Made by a program: the position numbers and the translations under genes. The notes beneath the pieces are model-generated. The model worked only from the letters and a program-made list of their open reading frames with translations. It made no database searches and had not been told where the DNA came from. 64,000 bases of DNA from Anaerolineae bacterium (GTDB lineage Bacteria; Chloroflexota; Anaerolineae; Aggregatilineales; UBA3940): assembly GCA_016926255.1 (NCBI GenBank), contig JAFGOY010000038.1, positions 62,001-126,000 of the forward strand, written 5' to 3'. Below, in pieces: positions 47,422 to 58,200 of this stretch. How positions within the stretch are numbered: position 1 is the first letter of the stretch; each line of letters starts with the position of its first letter.

Positions 47422-49287
47422 TTATTGAGAACGCTCCCTGATCAGGCAATAGTGACGATCTTCCCACAGCGCAAGACTGAGTAAAACCCACAGGCCCCAG
47501 CCATAATCCGCTCCCCCCGACAGGTGACGGTCGTAAAACGCCCGCAGCCCCTTCTGATCGAGCGGCAACCCGGCCAGATCGAATCGACTGAGCAGCACCT
47601 CCTCGACGACCGGGCGCAGCGCCCCGCGCATCCAGTGATCCATCGGCACGGCAAACCCGCGCTTCTTCGTCGATTGGTGTTTGACGTGCCGTGAGAGGCT
47701 TTCCCGCAGCGGTATCTTCCCGATCCCGCGCTCGATGTCCAGACAGGTGCGCCAGTCGATCTTTGCCGCCGTATCGATCACCTCCCGGTCGAGCAGCGGA
47801 ACGCGCACTTCGAGCGAATGGTACATGCTGGCCCGGTCGACTTTCAGGAGGACGCGGGTCAGGTGCCCGGCAAATTCGTTGTAGCGCAGCCAGAGGGCGG
47901 TCTGATCGACTTCCCAACCGTCGTAATCGAACAGCGGAAAATCGCCCGGCCATTCGGGAAGGCGGGGAAACATCTGTCTGAGGTTTGCCTCGGAGAGATA
48001 GCTGTGCTTGGCCCGGTACCACGCCCCGATGGTCGGCCAGCGCAGGTTGGCGTAGCCATCGCCGAGATGCAGGTATTTGCTGGCCGCCCGGCGCGTGCTT
48101 CGCCACCAGTACGACTGTCGGAAATCGGCGGCTTTCTCGATCACCGAGCCGAAGCGCCCCGGATAGCCCCAGAACAACTCGTCGCCGCCGTCGCCGGAGA
48201 GCATCACCTTGACCTCGCGGCTGGCAAGGCGGCAAACGAGCATCGTCGGGAAGATCGAGTAGTCGGCGAAGGGTTCACCACAGGCGGCGATCACGTCGCC
48301 GAGCAGGTCGAAAGCCTGGGCCGGGGAAAATCGCTCCAGGACGTGGTCGAGGCCAAGCTCGTGGGCATAGGCAGCGGCATCTTCCGATTCGTCGGTGGCC
48401 GGGTCGTCGGTGCCGATGGTGAACGCCCGCATCGGCCCGTCGCTGGTGGCTGCCACCATCTTGGCTGCCACCAGCGGCGAGTCGATCCCCCCGGAGAGGA
48501 AAGCCGCCACCGGCACATCGCTGATCAACTGGCGGCGCACGGCGTTGGTTACCGCTGCATCAACCGCTTCGACGGCCTCCACACCGCGCAGCCGGGGTTC
48601 TGCATTCGCAGGAAAATCGAAGTAGCGCCCGGTGGTGGTCGGCCCGCCGGGCGACGTTTTCAGCCAGCAGCCCGGTTCGAGCATGTGAGCCTCGTCGAGC
48701 AGCGTATACGGCGCGGGGATATAGCCCATCCGCAGGTACAACCCCAGCGCCGCTTCAGAGACCCGGCAGGATCGTCCCCAGGGGTGGGCGAGAAGCTGAT
48801 CGAACTGCGAGGCGAAGATCAGCCCATTGTCGCTATGGAGATAGTAGAGCGGCTTGATCCCGGCATGGTCGCGGGCCAGCAGCAGCCGCTTTTCGACCGT
48901 ATCGTAGAAAGCCAAGGCGAACATCCCGTTGAAGCGATCCAGCGCCTCGACGCCCCAGGTGATCAGCGTGTAAAGGACGACTTCGGCATCGCCAGTCGAC
49001 CGGAAAGAATAACCCTTCGTTTCCAGTTCGCGGCGAAGGCTCTGAAAGTTGTAGACTTCCCCGTTGAAGACCAGTGCAAATCGTCCTGACGCATCCAGCA
49101 TCGGCTGATTGCCGGTCGGGGTCAGGTCAAGGATCGACAGGCGGCGGAACACAAGCGAGCAGTATTCACCATCCGACCATACCCCCGCGTCATCGGGGCC
49201 GCGCCGGGCCATCATCTGGCTGATGCGAGGCCAGTCGACGGGTGAGGGAGATGATACATAACGCAGTTCGCCTGCGATTCCACACAT
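47422..49287 (-). CDS. asnB: AsnB-type amidotransferase (copy 2)
   Basis: 621-residue paralogue of the plus-strand copy at 39.3 kb. Catalytic Cys2 in MCGIAGELR, glutaminase domain, and pyrophosphate loop FLSGGIDSPL. The two proteins have nearly equal length and matching domain order but are well diverged. It heads a five-gene minus-strand block of glycosyltransferases, as copy 1 heads the plus-strand block. Confidence 0.9.
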   Translation of the reverse strand: MCGIAGELRYVSSPSPVDWPRISQMMARRGPDDAGVWSDGEYCSLVFRRLSILDLTPTGNQPMLDASGRFALVFNGEVYNFQSLRRELETKGYSFRSTGDAEVVLYTLITWGVEALDRFNGMFALAFYDTVEKRLLLARDHAGIKPLYYLHSDNGLIFASQFDQLLAHPWGRSCRVSEAALGLYLRMGYIPAPYTLLDEAHMLEPGCWLKTSPGGPTTTGRYFDFPANAEPRLRGVEAVEAVDAAVTNAVRRQLISDVPVAAFLSGGIDSPLVAAKMVAATSDGPMRAFTIGTDDPATDESEDAAAYAHELGLDHVLERFSPAQAFDLLGDVIAACGEPFADYSIFPTMLVCRLASREVKVMLSGDGGDELFWGYPGRFGSVIEKAADFRQSYWWRSTRRAASKYLHLGDGYANLRWPTIGAWYRAKHSYLSEANLRQMFPRLPEWPGDFPLFDYDGWEVDQTALWLRYNEFAGHLTRVLLKVDRASMYHSLEVRVPLLDREVIDTAAKIDWRTCLDIERGIGKIPLRESLSRHVKHQSTKKRGFAVPMDHWMRGALRPVVEEVLLSRFDLAGLPLDQKGLRAFYDRHLSGGADYGWGLWVLLSLALWEDRHYCLIRERSQ

Positions 49288-49454
49288 ACAGGTACCAGTT
49301 CCAGCTATTTTTCGTAGGTAAATCGATCTATGCTATCATACACTTGGCCAGGCCATCCTGACCAATCGAAACGATCGTGATCGAGAAAATCTGCGCACAC
49401 ACCCACAATACGCGTCCTTCATACTCACCTTCAACATACGTCGGAGACGATCTG

Positions 49455-50792
49455 GTGAAACTCAACTGGAAACAAACTGCACTTATTGGCCTGGGGATGG
49501 TCTTCATTTCGCTCGTCTGGACACCTTACAACCTGTTTATCCCGCTTTTCTTGCAATCCGGCGACCCGATCTTCGATGCGCTGCACAAGGTATCGATCCC
49601 CGGTTTTGGACTTAATGCCAAGTTCACCGGCCTGGTGATGACCCTCGACAACGTCGCCGCTGTGCTGATCGTCCCGTTGATCGGCGTGTGGAGCGACAAT
49701 ACGCATACGCGGCTGGGTAGGCGGCTGCCGTTTCTGCTATTCAGCACCCCGGTGGTCGCCGTCACTTTTTCTCTGATCCCGTTTACAACGCTGATGATCC
49801 GCCCGGCATTTCAAGGCAGCATTTCCGGGAACATGGGAGCGTTCGTCCTCTTCATCGCGGCGGTTGGCGTTATGCTCGTCGGGATGCAGTTCTTTCGAGC
49901 ACCCTCACGGGCATTGCTGCCCGATCTAACGCCTTCACCTTTGCGAAGCAAGGCCAACGGTATCATCAGCTTTATGGGCGGCACTGCCAGCGTCATCGCC
50001 TCGTTATGGATCGCCCAATCCTTTGATGTGCAGCCCTGGCTGCCTTTTGTGATCGTCGCTGTTTTGCTGTGCGTCGTCACTTTCGCACTGTACTTCGGCC
50101 TGCGCAGGTCGGTTACCGAAACACACGATTTACCGGTTGAGGCCGAACCCAAACAGCCATCGATCCGGGAAATGTTCGCCAACACCTTTGATCTCCCCAA
50201 ACCTCATCGCAGCAGCCTGATCAAGCTGCTGGTGGCAGTGTTCATCTTTTCAATAGGTTACAATGCTTTCGAGACGTTCTATTCTTCTTATGCCGTCGCC
50301 AAACTAGGGGTCACTGCGGGACAGGCAGCGCGGCAGTTCGCCATTGCGCTGATCGCTTTCCTGGTTTTCGCGATCCCGGCAGGGTTTATCGGCGAACGTT
50401 TTGGACGACGGCGATCTATTCTGGCCGGGCTTTGTATTTTTACCGTACCGGTGCTGATCGTCGTGCTGGTTCCGGGGCTGGTCATCAACGAAATCATGCT
50501 GGCAGCGGGCGGATTGGCCTGGGCGCTGATCGAAGTCAACACCCTGCCAATGATCCTCGACTCGGCACCGGACGACAGTCGATCAGGGTTCTTTGCCGGG
50601 CTTTTCTACCTGACCAACCAGGGCGCGGCGATAGTCAGCCCGATTATCACCGGCACGATCATCGACTGGATGGGCCGTGATTATCAGGCTCTATTCATCG
50701 TCACATCGACGACGTTTGTCATTGCACTCATTATTATGGTATTTGTAAGAAGAGGCGAAGCACGCCTGACGAAAACGGCACCGGCAAAATAG
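49455..50792 (+). CDS. MFS transporter (SLC45/sugar-cation symporter-like)
   Basis: Twelve-span secondary transporter of 445 residues. The first helix region KLNWKQTALIGLGMVFISLVW and the loop GVWSDNTHTRLGRRLPF match the MFS sugar-cation symporter group. The substrate is unknown; sucrose- or melibiose-like sugars are typical. GTG 49455 follows GGAG and fits the family start; the frame opens at GTG 49377. Confidence 0.85.
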   Translation: MKLNWKQTALIGLGMVFISLVWTPYNLFIPLFLQSGDPIFDALHKVSIPGFGLNAKFTGLVMTLDNVAAVLIVPLIGVWSDNTHTRLGRRLPFLLFSTPVVAVTFSLIPFTTLMIRPAFQGSISGNMGAFVLFIAAVGVMLVGMQFFRAPSRALLPDLTPSPLRSKANGIISFMGGTASVIASLWIAQSFDVQPWLPFVIVAVLLCVVTFALYFGLRRSVTETHDLPVEAEPKQPSIREMFANTFDLPKPHRSSLIKLLVAVFIFSIGYNAFETFYSSYAVAKLGVTAGQAARQFAIALIAFLVFAIPAGFIGERFGRRRSILAGLCIFTVPVLIVVLVPGLVINEIMLAAGGLAWALIEVNTLPMILDSAPDDSRSGFFAGLFYLTNQGAAIVSPIITGTIIDWMGRDYQALFIVTSTTFVIALIIMVFVRRGEARLTKTAPAK

Positions 50793-50816
50793 CTCACTTA
50801 CCAGGGAAGATGATCT

Positions 50817-51620
50817 ATGACCGATGGATTGACCACGCGAGAAATCCAATCCGAGTTGGAAAATGTGCTGGGTCTGGACGGCAGCACAGATATCATTGCC
50901 CATGTCAACCTTGAGGCGCTGGGACCGATTGAGGGCGGTGCGGAAACCGTCATAGCGGCGATTCTGGCGGCCAGTGGAACGGTCGTCATGCCCGCGTTCA
51001 CCTATCAGACCCAGATCATCCCCCAGGATGGCCCACCGGATAATGCAATCGCCTATGGAACCGGCGACGAAATGAACGCCAGGGCCGAATTCTACCGACC
51101 CGACCTTCGAATCCACCCTGATTGCGGCGTTGCCGCCGAAACACTTCGCCAGGATGGTGACACCCTGCGCAGTATCCATCCGATCCTCTCGTTTATTGCA
51201 CAGGGGCCAAATGCCCGCTCTGTACTTGGCTCTCAGACCCGGCAGAATCCGCTGGGGCCGATTGCCTGGTTGGAAGCACACGACGGGGGTGTCCTGCTGA
51301 TGGGGGTCGATCAGCGGCACAACTTCTCGCTGCATCTGGCCGAACAGCGCGCCGGGCGAAAATCATTCGTCCGCTGGGCATTGACGATGAACGATATCGA
51401 GGAACTGCCAAACATTCCTGGCTGCGCGGAAGGCTTCAATATGATCTGGCAGCATCTTTACCCGTTTACCAGTGTGGCCCAGATCGGGTTGGCCCGCTGT
51501 GAGTTGATCCCAATCGAGCCAATGCTGGCATTGGCGGAGCAGATGCTGCGCGAAAATCCCAACTTCATGCTGTGCAATAAACCAAGCTGTTTAAGCTGCC
51601 GGGCACGAGAAACCCATTGA
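50817..51620 (+). CDS. AAC(3)-family acetyltransferase-like protein
   Basis: 267-residue member of the antibiotic-acetyltransferase family named after aminoglycoside 3-N-acetyltransferase. Family segments VVMPAFTYQTQI, HPILSFIAQGPNA and LLMGVDQRHNFSLHLAEQ are visible. The C-terminus carries a Cys cluster (CNKPSCLSCRARE), unlike a typical resistance enzyme. Many chromosomal relatives act on unknown amines, so drug resistance is not implied. It follows the MFS gene by 24 bases. Confidence 0.8.
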   Translation: MTDGLTTREIQSELENVLGLDGSTDIIAHVNLEALGPIEGGAETVIAAILAASGTVVMPAFTYQTQIIPQDGPPDNAIAYGTGDEMNARAEFYRPDLRIHPDCGVAAETLRQDGDTLRSIHPILSFIAQGPNARSVLGSQTRQNPLGPIAWLEAHDGGVLLMGVDQRHNFSLHLAEQRAGRKSFVRWALTMNDIEELPNIPGCAEGFNMIWQHLYPFTSVAQIGLARCELIPIEPMLALAEQMLRENPNFMLCNKPSCLSCRARETH

Positions 51621-51627
51621 CACCGGG

Positions 51628-52860
51628 TCACTCTTCGTTGGAAAAGATATTTTCCGCGTAATTTCTTAACGCATCAATACGCTCCGGCGAGGTTTCTTTC
51701 GTCTTTAGATACCGCTCCAACAACTCGGACGGTTCCAACCGCTCCGGACTCTCGACACCCAACCTGCGACGGACGGGGTAATCGACTTCACGCTTGATCC
51801 CGGCGACGAACGCGGCGTTTTCCAATACAGCCTGAATATCCCGATCACGGATCAGGGCTTCGTTCTCCGGCGTGGCCGTAATGATCACCCGGACAACAAC
51901 CTCGTCGACATCATACCGTGCGATGGCTTTAACAACCGCCTGTGTGGGATCGGGTTCGTCACGGACGTCGACCCGGATCGTCAGGAACTGCCGGGCAGGG
52001 AGTTCGACGAATTCGTAGGTCGTTTCCTCACGAACAAGGTTGACCCAGCAAAATCCTTTTGGATCGCCCTCCTCGCCAAAGTCGATGCGTTCCACGCTGC
52101 CGCTGTACACGACCGGCGGATAGTTCCCTTCGTTTAAATCCTGGTGGTAGTGAATATGCCCCAGGGCGACATAGTCCCATACCGGGTCGGCCAGCGCGCT
52201 GGCAAGCACGGCGACATCACGGCCCAGCATCACCCCTCTCTCCGAACCCAGCTTCGAGCCATGCACGGTGAAATGGCCTGCCAGCACCGCCGGAACCGAC
52301 ATATCGACATCGTCGGAAAGATTGCGGATCAGCAGATCGACCTGCTCGCGCAGCATAAAGTCGAGGTCATGCAGGCTGCGCCCACGTGTATTCACCTCAC
52401 CGAGCAAACGCTGCCGCATCGGGTAAGGCACCGTCGCCACCTGAACCGGGCCGCGCTTCGTTTCGATCCAGTGAAGGCTATCCGAATGACCTACGATGAC
52501 ATTTTCCACTTCGAGCGTCTGGAAGATATCAATGGTCGATGCCTTTTGAGTCATAGCCGGTAAATCGTGATTGCCAACCAGCAGCACGACCGGGCACTGC
52601 CGGGCCAGCCGTTTGATCCGGCGGGCAAACTCGCGCTGATAAGTCGGATTGGGCTGGCGGGTCTTGAACGCATCCCCGGAAAATATTGCCAAATCCGCGT
52701 CGTTTTCCTCGGCGTAGGCCACAATATCGGAGAGACGCCGCAAAAAGTCCATCACCCTGCTGCTGATCCCGGTTGCGGGGTCGATTTTGCCGTAGTTTTC
52801 CATTCCTATATGAACATCCGCAAAGTGAAGCAAACGGATAGGATCGGTCACACCAGCCAC
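51628..52860 (-). CDS. sbcD: SbcD/Mre11-family DNA exonuclease
   Basis: Metallophosphoesterase nuclease of 410 residues. Metal motifs in order: FADVHIG, FSGDAF, VGNHDLPA, AGHFTVHGS and LGHIHYHQD. A C-terminal capping domain follows. SbcD usually works with the SbcC/Rad50 ATPase in double-strand end processing. No SbcC gene is next to it, so the partner may be elsewhere. Downstream, an eight-base gap separates it from the convergent acetyltransferase gene. Confidence 0.88.
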   Translation of the reverse strand: MAGVTDPIRLLHFADVHIGMENYGKIDPATGISSRVMDFLRRLSDIVAYAEENDADLAIFSGDAFKTRQPNPTYQREFARRIKRLARQCPVVLLVGNHDLPAMTQKASTIDIFQTLEVENVIVGHSDSLHWIETKRGPVQVATVPYPMRQRLLGEVNTRGRSLHDLDFMLREQVDLLIRNLSDDVDMSVPAVLAGHFTVHGSKLGSERGVMLGRDVAVLASALADPVWDYVALGHIHYHQDLNEGNYPPVVYSGSVERIDFGEEGDPKGFCWVNLVREETTYEFVELPARQFLTIRVDVRDEPDPTQAVVKAIARYDVDEVVVRVIITATPENEALIRDRDIQAVLENAAFVAGIKREVDYPVRRRLGVESPERLEPSELLERYLKTKETSPERIDALRNYAENIFSNEE

Positions 52861-52867
52861 CTTTGAT

Positions 52868-52910
52868 AAAAAATGATCGGAGATGCTGTCTGTTGAGCGT
52901 CTCCGATCAT
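52868..52910 (-). terminator. Intrinsic terminator of the LURP-one gene
   Basis: ATGATCGGAGA (52873-52883) pairs perfectly with TCTCCGATCAT (52900-52910). On the minus strand the stem is followed by six T (52868-52873). It separates the LURP-one gene from sbcD. Confidence 0.85.
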
Positions 52911-52942
52911 AACGAAACTAGCAGAATTTATTCAACCAGAAC

Positions 52943-53542
52943 TTATCCGCGAGCGCGTTCCAACAGAGCGACCATCATGACGCCAAGCAGAAGACGATTC
53001 TCGGCGACCGGATCGGCGATTTCGGACAGCGACTCAATCGAGAATTTTCCTTCGAAGAAGGCTGCCTGCTTTTTAACGCGCAACACCGGCGTTTCGGAGC
53101 CAGCTTGATAGATCGTGTAGCTTGGGTGGAACAGGAAAGCCGACGCGATTCCTACCAGCGGGATAGAACCAATTACAGAATCGAGCACCTTGATCCAGGG
53201 ATTATCTTCCTTAAGATGATGGGTCATCTGCCCTGAGCCATCCATGATCATGTAGCTGGCTTTCCATACCGATTTCATTCCTTCGCGCTTGATTTTTCCA
53301 ACAGGCGCCCCCCCCGTATCAGACAGGGTATATTCTGCTGAGATATCCAGAATGCGGTCAGCTTGAATACGGTAAACCTGATTGGATTTAGAAGAGTCGG
53401 AATACACGGCGACATCTTCTTTCAGCTTGAATGCTTTCTGGTGGACATAGAAGATTTCCTGCTCGCTGGCATTGCGGATAAAAACCTGCGGGCCAAAAGC
53501 CAATACTTTGAATGACATTTGAAGCGGATATTGATATTGCAT
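52943..53542 (-). CDS. LURP-one-related (tubby-like) protein
   Basis: 199-residue beta-barrel-type protein related to LURP-one/YxjI proteins. N-terminus MQYQYPLQMSFKVLAFGPQVFIRN; later stretches VGKIKREGMKSVWKASYMIMDG match the family rhythm of strands. The central helix (VLDSVIGSIPLVGIASAFLF) is hydrophobic and may be buried in the barrel. Cellular role in bacteria is unknown. A TAGGAG site supports the start. Confidence 0.75.
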   Translation of the reverse strand: MQYQYPLQMSFKVLAFGPQVFIRNASEQEIFYVHQKAFKLKEDVAVYSDSSKSNQVYRIQADRILDISAEYTLSDTGGAPVGKIKREGMKSVWKASYMIMDGSGQMTHHLKEDNPWIKVLDSVIGSIPLVGIASAFLFHPSYTIYQAGSETPVLRVKKQAAFFEGKFSIESLSEIADPVAENRLLLGVMMVALLERARG

Positions 53543-53760
53543 TTCTATCTCCTACTTAAGAATAAACAATTATGCTATTCAGAATACCGAAGCAGCATTC
53601 CTGCTACCACAGTCCGTCTGGTCTGTGCCAGCATTCTCATCCATATTTACAAATATAGCAAGTGAAAAAACCATCCATCGTACCCGATTCTGTGATAAAA
53701 TGGGGAATATTTCTGGCAAGATGATCCAATCCTCTACCAGCAACTGTCGGGAAATGTATC
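53543..53760 (+). promoter_or_regulatory. Divergent intergenic region upstream of the sigma operon
   Basis: 218 bases between the LURP-one gene and the sigma-factor gene. A -10-like TGATAAAAT lies at about 53692-53700. I find no convincing -35 for either a housekeeping or an ECF promoter. No hairpin or repeat of note was seen. Confidence 0.3.
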
Positions 53761-54567
53761 ATGATACGCGAAACAGACAAAGAACTATATGCTCAGTGCC
53801 TGCGGAGTATCAAACAGGGCATATCTTTCAATCAATATCCCCTGCCAGAAACCCCGGTCGAAGAATTTGCAGAACGGATTGCCCGCCAGATTTCCGCGAA
53901 CCGGGTTAAAGGGCGTGTACATCAAGACAAAGTTTGCGATCCTGTCACCGGCGTCCCTTCGAGCTATATCAACGTTATCATTTCCTATACACTGGAAGTT
54001 GGCCCGAAGATCGAACTACTGAAGGCTGGCGATGTAAAAAGCTGGAATGAGATCGAGGTATTGGTCAGACGGCGGGTTAATACAAACCTTCGATGTTATG
54101 CATCACTATATGGACACCGCTACGAGCATCTTGCAAAAGAGCTTGTGCAGCATTGTATGGACGTTCTCTGGATCCGCCTGGATGGATACACTTACGACAC
54201 AGACCTGGAGTCCTGGGTATCCCAGTTTGTGGCGCTTGAGGTTAGCACAGAACGACGTAAGTCAGATTTCAAGTGGAACAGCACTGCCCGTTCACTGGAT
54301 CAGCCGATTGGGTTTGGGGAAGGGATCAGCACGCTGGGGGAACTCCTGCCGGACAGAAACGCAGTGCATCATTACGAGCAGATAGACCTCTATTTGTCGG
54401 TGCAGGCTGCCTCGAAATACCTGAGTCCTGATCAGCATGAGGTTATCTGGCGGACACTGTCGGGACAGACTTCCCAGGATATTGCCGATCACATGGGGAA
54501 AAATCGAAACACCATTTATCAGATACGCTATAGGGCTGTAAAAACTTTACGGGAATATATTGACTGA
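53761..54567 (+). CDS. Sigma-70-family (ECF-like) factor with N-terminal extension
   Basis: 268 residues. A region-2-like segment covers about 110-175 (HLAKELVQHCMDVLWIR ... WVSQFVALEV). A region-4 helix-turn-helix lies near the C-terminus (LSPDQHEVIWRTLSGQTSQDIADHMGKNRNTIYQIRYRAVKTL). Before them lie about 90 residues not seen in simple ECF factors. It probably directs RNA polymerase to a small regulon, perhaps including its own operon. The stop overlaps the region upstream of the anti-sigma-like gene. Confidence 0.8.
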   Translation: MIRETDKELYAQCLRSIKQGISFNQYPLPETPVEEFAERIARQISANRVKGRVHQDKVCDPVTGVPSSYINVIISYTLEVGPKIELLKAGDVKSWNEIEVLVRRRVNTNLRCYASLYGHRYEHLAKELVQHCMDVLWIRLDGYTYDTDLESWVSQFVALEVSTERRKSDFKWNSTARSLDQPIGFGEGISTLGELLPDRNAVHHYEQIDLYLSVQAASKYLSPDQHEVIWRTLSGQTSQDIADHMGKNRNTIYQIRYRAVKTLREYID

Positions 54568-54577
54568 GGAAGTATTC

Positions 54578-55249
54578 ATGGGTAGTTCACCAGTTGACCA
54601 CAATTTTCAGCACTGGGAAATTCGTGAATTATTGGGACGTTACGCGGAATTGATCAAGGCCGAGGAAGACACGGAATATATGTACCCGGCTATAGCAGAA
54701 CACCTGTTAAAATGCGATGAATGCCGATCTATCTTAGATGATTTACTTGAACCACATTCTGATATTCCTGTTGATAGCAAAATTACGAGTGAAAACCTCG
54801 ATTTTCTTCAACCCGCTCATCCCACCACAATCGTCCTGGCAAGAAAGAGCAGCACCTCAATCGCGCGGAAAATCCACATCGCATTTCCGGCGAATATGCT
54901 GCCGGGAAGCCCTTTTGCTCCTCAAGTAACAATGCGAGGATTCACCCCCATCCAACCGGGTGGGCGGCTCATTCTCTTCACCAGTATTCCTTTCGACAAC
55001 CAGCAGGAACTCACAGTTATGCTCACACTGCACGATTCCGAGGAGGCAGAAAGCTACACAGTGGTCGGCGAATTATCTGGTGAACCCCTGCCGATCATCA
55101 CCGAAGCACTATTGCATGTAGGCCAGCAGACATACTCCGCAACAATCGATCGCGGGCAGTTGCAATTTGCGAATGTCAGATACGACGACAGCGTAAGCCA
55201 GGTCAGCCTGACAATTGACACGACCCTCCCGAATCCACACCATCATTAG
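54578..55249 (+). CDS. Soluble anti-sigma-like protein with ZAS zinc motif
   Basis: 223 residues. The HxxxCxxC motif of zinc-binding anti-sigma domains is present as HLLKCDEC (His42, Cys46, Cys49) within a helical N-terminal region. No transmembrane segment follows. Instead about 140 residues form a beta-rich domain (RGFTPIQPGGRLILFTSIP, VVGELSGEPLPI). It likely holds the preceding sigma factor inactive. The start ATG 54578 has GAGGAAG in front. Confidence 0.65.
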   Translation: MGSSPVDHNFQHWEIRELLGRYAELIKAEEDTEYMYPAIAEHLLKCDECRSILDDLLEPHSDIPVDSKITSENLDFLQPAHPTTIVLARKSSTSIARKIHIAFPANMLPGSPFAPQVTMRGFTPIQPGGRLILFTSIPFDNQQELTVMLTLHDSEEAESYTVVGELSGEPLPIITEALLHVGQQTYSATIDRGQLQFANVRYDDSVSQVSLTIDTTLPNPHHH

Positions 55250-55252
55250 TAA

Positions 55253-58200
55253 TTGTCACTGACCACCGCAGCGATGATCAAGCCCCTCGAACGGATCAAC
55301 CAGCGCCTGACGGATATCGATCACAAGTTAATAACCGAACAACAACTTACCAATGCCTTCGGCGAGGGCTATCGACAGGTCAGGGCAGATGCCGATACCT
55401 TCATCAAATACAGCCACGAATTGGCCCGGCAGAACCCGGTGCTTGGTTCTCAAAGTGCCCTGGGAGCTTTTGAGTATCTATCGCAATCCGATGATATAGA
55501 GAGAATCGGGCTGGCTTCAGCTGCATTGGGCATGAGTCTGCACTGGTGGGGGCACGATTGGAAAGCACTGAATTATCTTGACGCGGCTCATTCAACACTA
55601 ACCGGCACATTCCCCAGGCTTATGGTCGAGTGGCACCAGTGTTTGTGCGAACGCCGTCTAAACGGCTTGCAGGATACCCACCTGCGGTTGAACGATATTG
55701 CCGCCCAACTCGAATCGGGTGGATCAACTACTGCTGCCATGCGCTGTCGCCTGGATAATGCTATCGTCAACTTGCAGCAGGATGATCTAAAAAAACGACA
55801 GGCCTTTTTGAATTCAGCGAAATCGTTCTTTAAGTCACACAGCTTATGGGGCGATGCGGGAATCGCGTTGATTATCGAAGCCCGGCTGTCTTTTGACCGG
55901 GGAGCGCTCGAAGTTGGGTCCCAACAACTTGACGAAGCCGAAGACGATCTATCACGAGCAGACATGCTCGCGATGCTCGGCTTTTGCTGGATGCTCAGGG
56001 GTATCTATTTCAACCACCACAGAAAAGTCGATCAGGCTGTCGCCTGGCTGGATAAAGCCATCACGAGAGCCAGGGCACTTAGACATCAGTATTACGAAGC
56101 ACTCGCCCTGATGGACCTGGCCGCGATTCAATATCATCAGGGTAAAAGTGAAGAAAGCTACCAGACCAACCAGACAATAAAAGCCATTGCCCACACGCTG
56201 AAAGTAAGACTGCTGGAAGCCAGCGCCACGCTAACAGAGGCAAACTGGAACTTTAACAAAGGAGAATACGCCGCCGCCCAGGACGGGTATGTCCAGGCAC
56301 AGGCATGCTACGAACAGGTAGGCCACCAGCCGAGCGTCGGGATTTGCATCATGAACCAGGGCGTTGTTGCCCGCCGATTGGGGCATTTCGGGCAGTCGCT
56401 GAGACTGCTCAACCAGTCGCTCGACCTTTTCGAGGAAAACAGTCAGTACGAATTTATCGCCACAACCCACCACAACCTGGGAAAAACCTATGCCGCGTTT
56501 GGCTACATCGAACCGGCCATCAAGCATTACCAGTTAAGTATCGAAACCATTGAAGAGACAGGGGCAGCAGCACAGGGCGGAAAGACACTGGTAGAACTCG
56601 CGCTGCTCCTGGCAGAACGAGACGATATCGAACAGGCTCACGTCAAACTCGATCAGGTAGAAAGGGAGGCCATGTCAGCCGGGATGCTTTTTGACCTGGC
56701 ATTATGCGATCAGGCCAGGGGTGACATTCTGCTAAAGGAGCATAAACCGGCCCTGGCGCTGGAAGCATTCCGAAGCAGCCTGGAACAGTGCGAAACCCTT
56801 AACCTGTTAGACACTTCCAGGAATTCACGACTGGGTATGTGCGAAGCATTGATCGCTCAACGGCGGTTAGAGGAGGCCCGCGATCAGATCGATCAGATCG
56901 ATCCGGGAGATCATCCCGCGAGATTGCGCTGGCGCCTCTACCTGCTGGACGCACGCATCGATCGGGAAAAGCTCGATTTCCAGGCCGCGTTATCGGCTTA
57001 TATCAGCGCGCTCGACGAAATACGCCTCGCCCGCCGCAGCCTGGATTTCGAAGAGTACATCGAGCAGTTTGTACGCGCCCTGGAACCGGTCTATTTTGAG
57101 GCGTTCGAACAGGCCATCGAACTGGAAAACTGCCTGGAAGCACTGGTCATTGCCGAACTACATGGCAATCAGCTTCTCGGTATCCGGCTGGGTCACCGGG
57201 CAGCAGAAGAACGAGATTTACGAACCCTTCCTGAGCAGCTCACCACCGCCTTGAACGCCAAACTGGGCTATGAATGGACGATACTTCGCTATGCATGGGG
57301 CAAAGATCATATTCGCCTGTTTGTCCTCACCCCTGGCGAGTTGACCTGGTACAAAATTCCACTGGATCGGGCTGTTCAGATGGCCCTGCGCCTCTGTTCA
57401 AGTCCGGATATATCGTTCCGCCAGTTTGCCTTCCTGGACGATCCACAGCTCCAACCGGGAACATCCGGGCAGGGCAAGTTGACCCGGCAGCAGTTATACA
57501 ACTGCCTTTTCCCGGAAGCGGTGCGGCAGCGACTTCATCCCGATCACACGTTGATCATCGTTCCAACCCACCAGCTTCATGGACTGCCGTTTCAAGCCCT
57601 GATCGACGGTGACAGCCCCCTGATCGAAAAGACACAGGTGCTGTATACACACTCGCTGTCGACGCTGCTTGAGACGATGAAGCGATCCCCTGCCCAGCCG
57701 GGCAATGACAGGCAGGGATTGATCCTGGCCCAATCGGAGTTCGCTGCCGAAGATTTCCCGGCGCTTCCCCATGTCGAATATGAAGTTGCCGCGATCAACC
57801 GCAAGAATCCAACGATCAGCCGCTATCCCAATGCGAAACTCTCGCGGCAGGACCTTCTCCGGGCAGGGCAAACGGGCAGCTTATCTCAGGCAAAGCTGCT
57901 GCATATTGCCACTCACGCTTATTACGACGCGGAAACCGGGGCTTACGCCGGCCTGCTGCTTAGCGAGGACGTTCTCGGCATCGAGGATATTTACAACTGG
58001 AAGCTCCAGGCGCAGCTTGTGACCCTGTCAGCCTGCCAGACGGGTATGGGGCGCTGGTATTACGGTGACGAGATCGTGGGGATTACCCAGGCTTTCCTCA
58101 GCGCCGGGGCACAATCGGTGATTGCCAGCCTGTGGCAGGTTGCCGACGAACACGCCGCCGACCTAATGGCGGAGCTTTATACCCGGCTGGAAAGTTGCGG

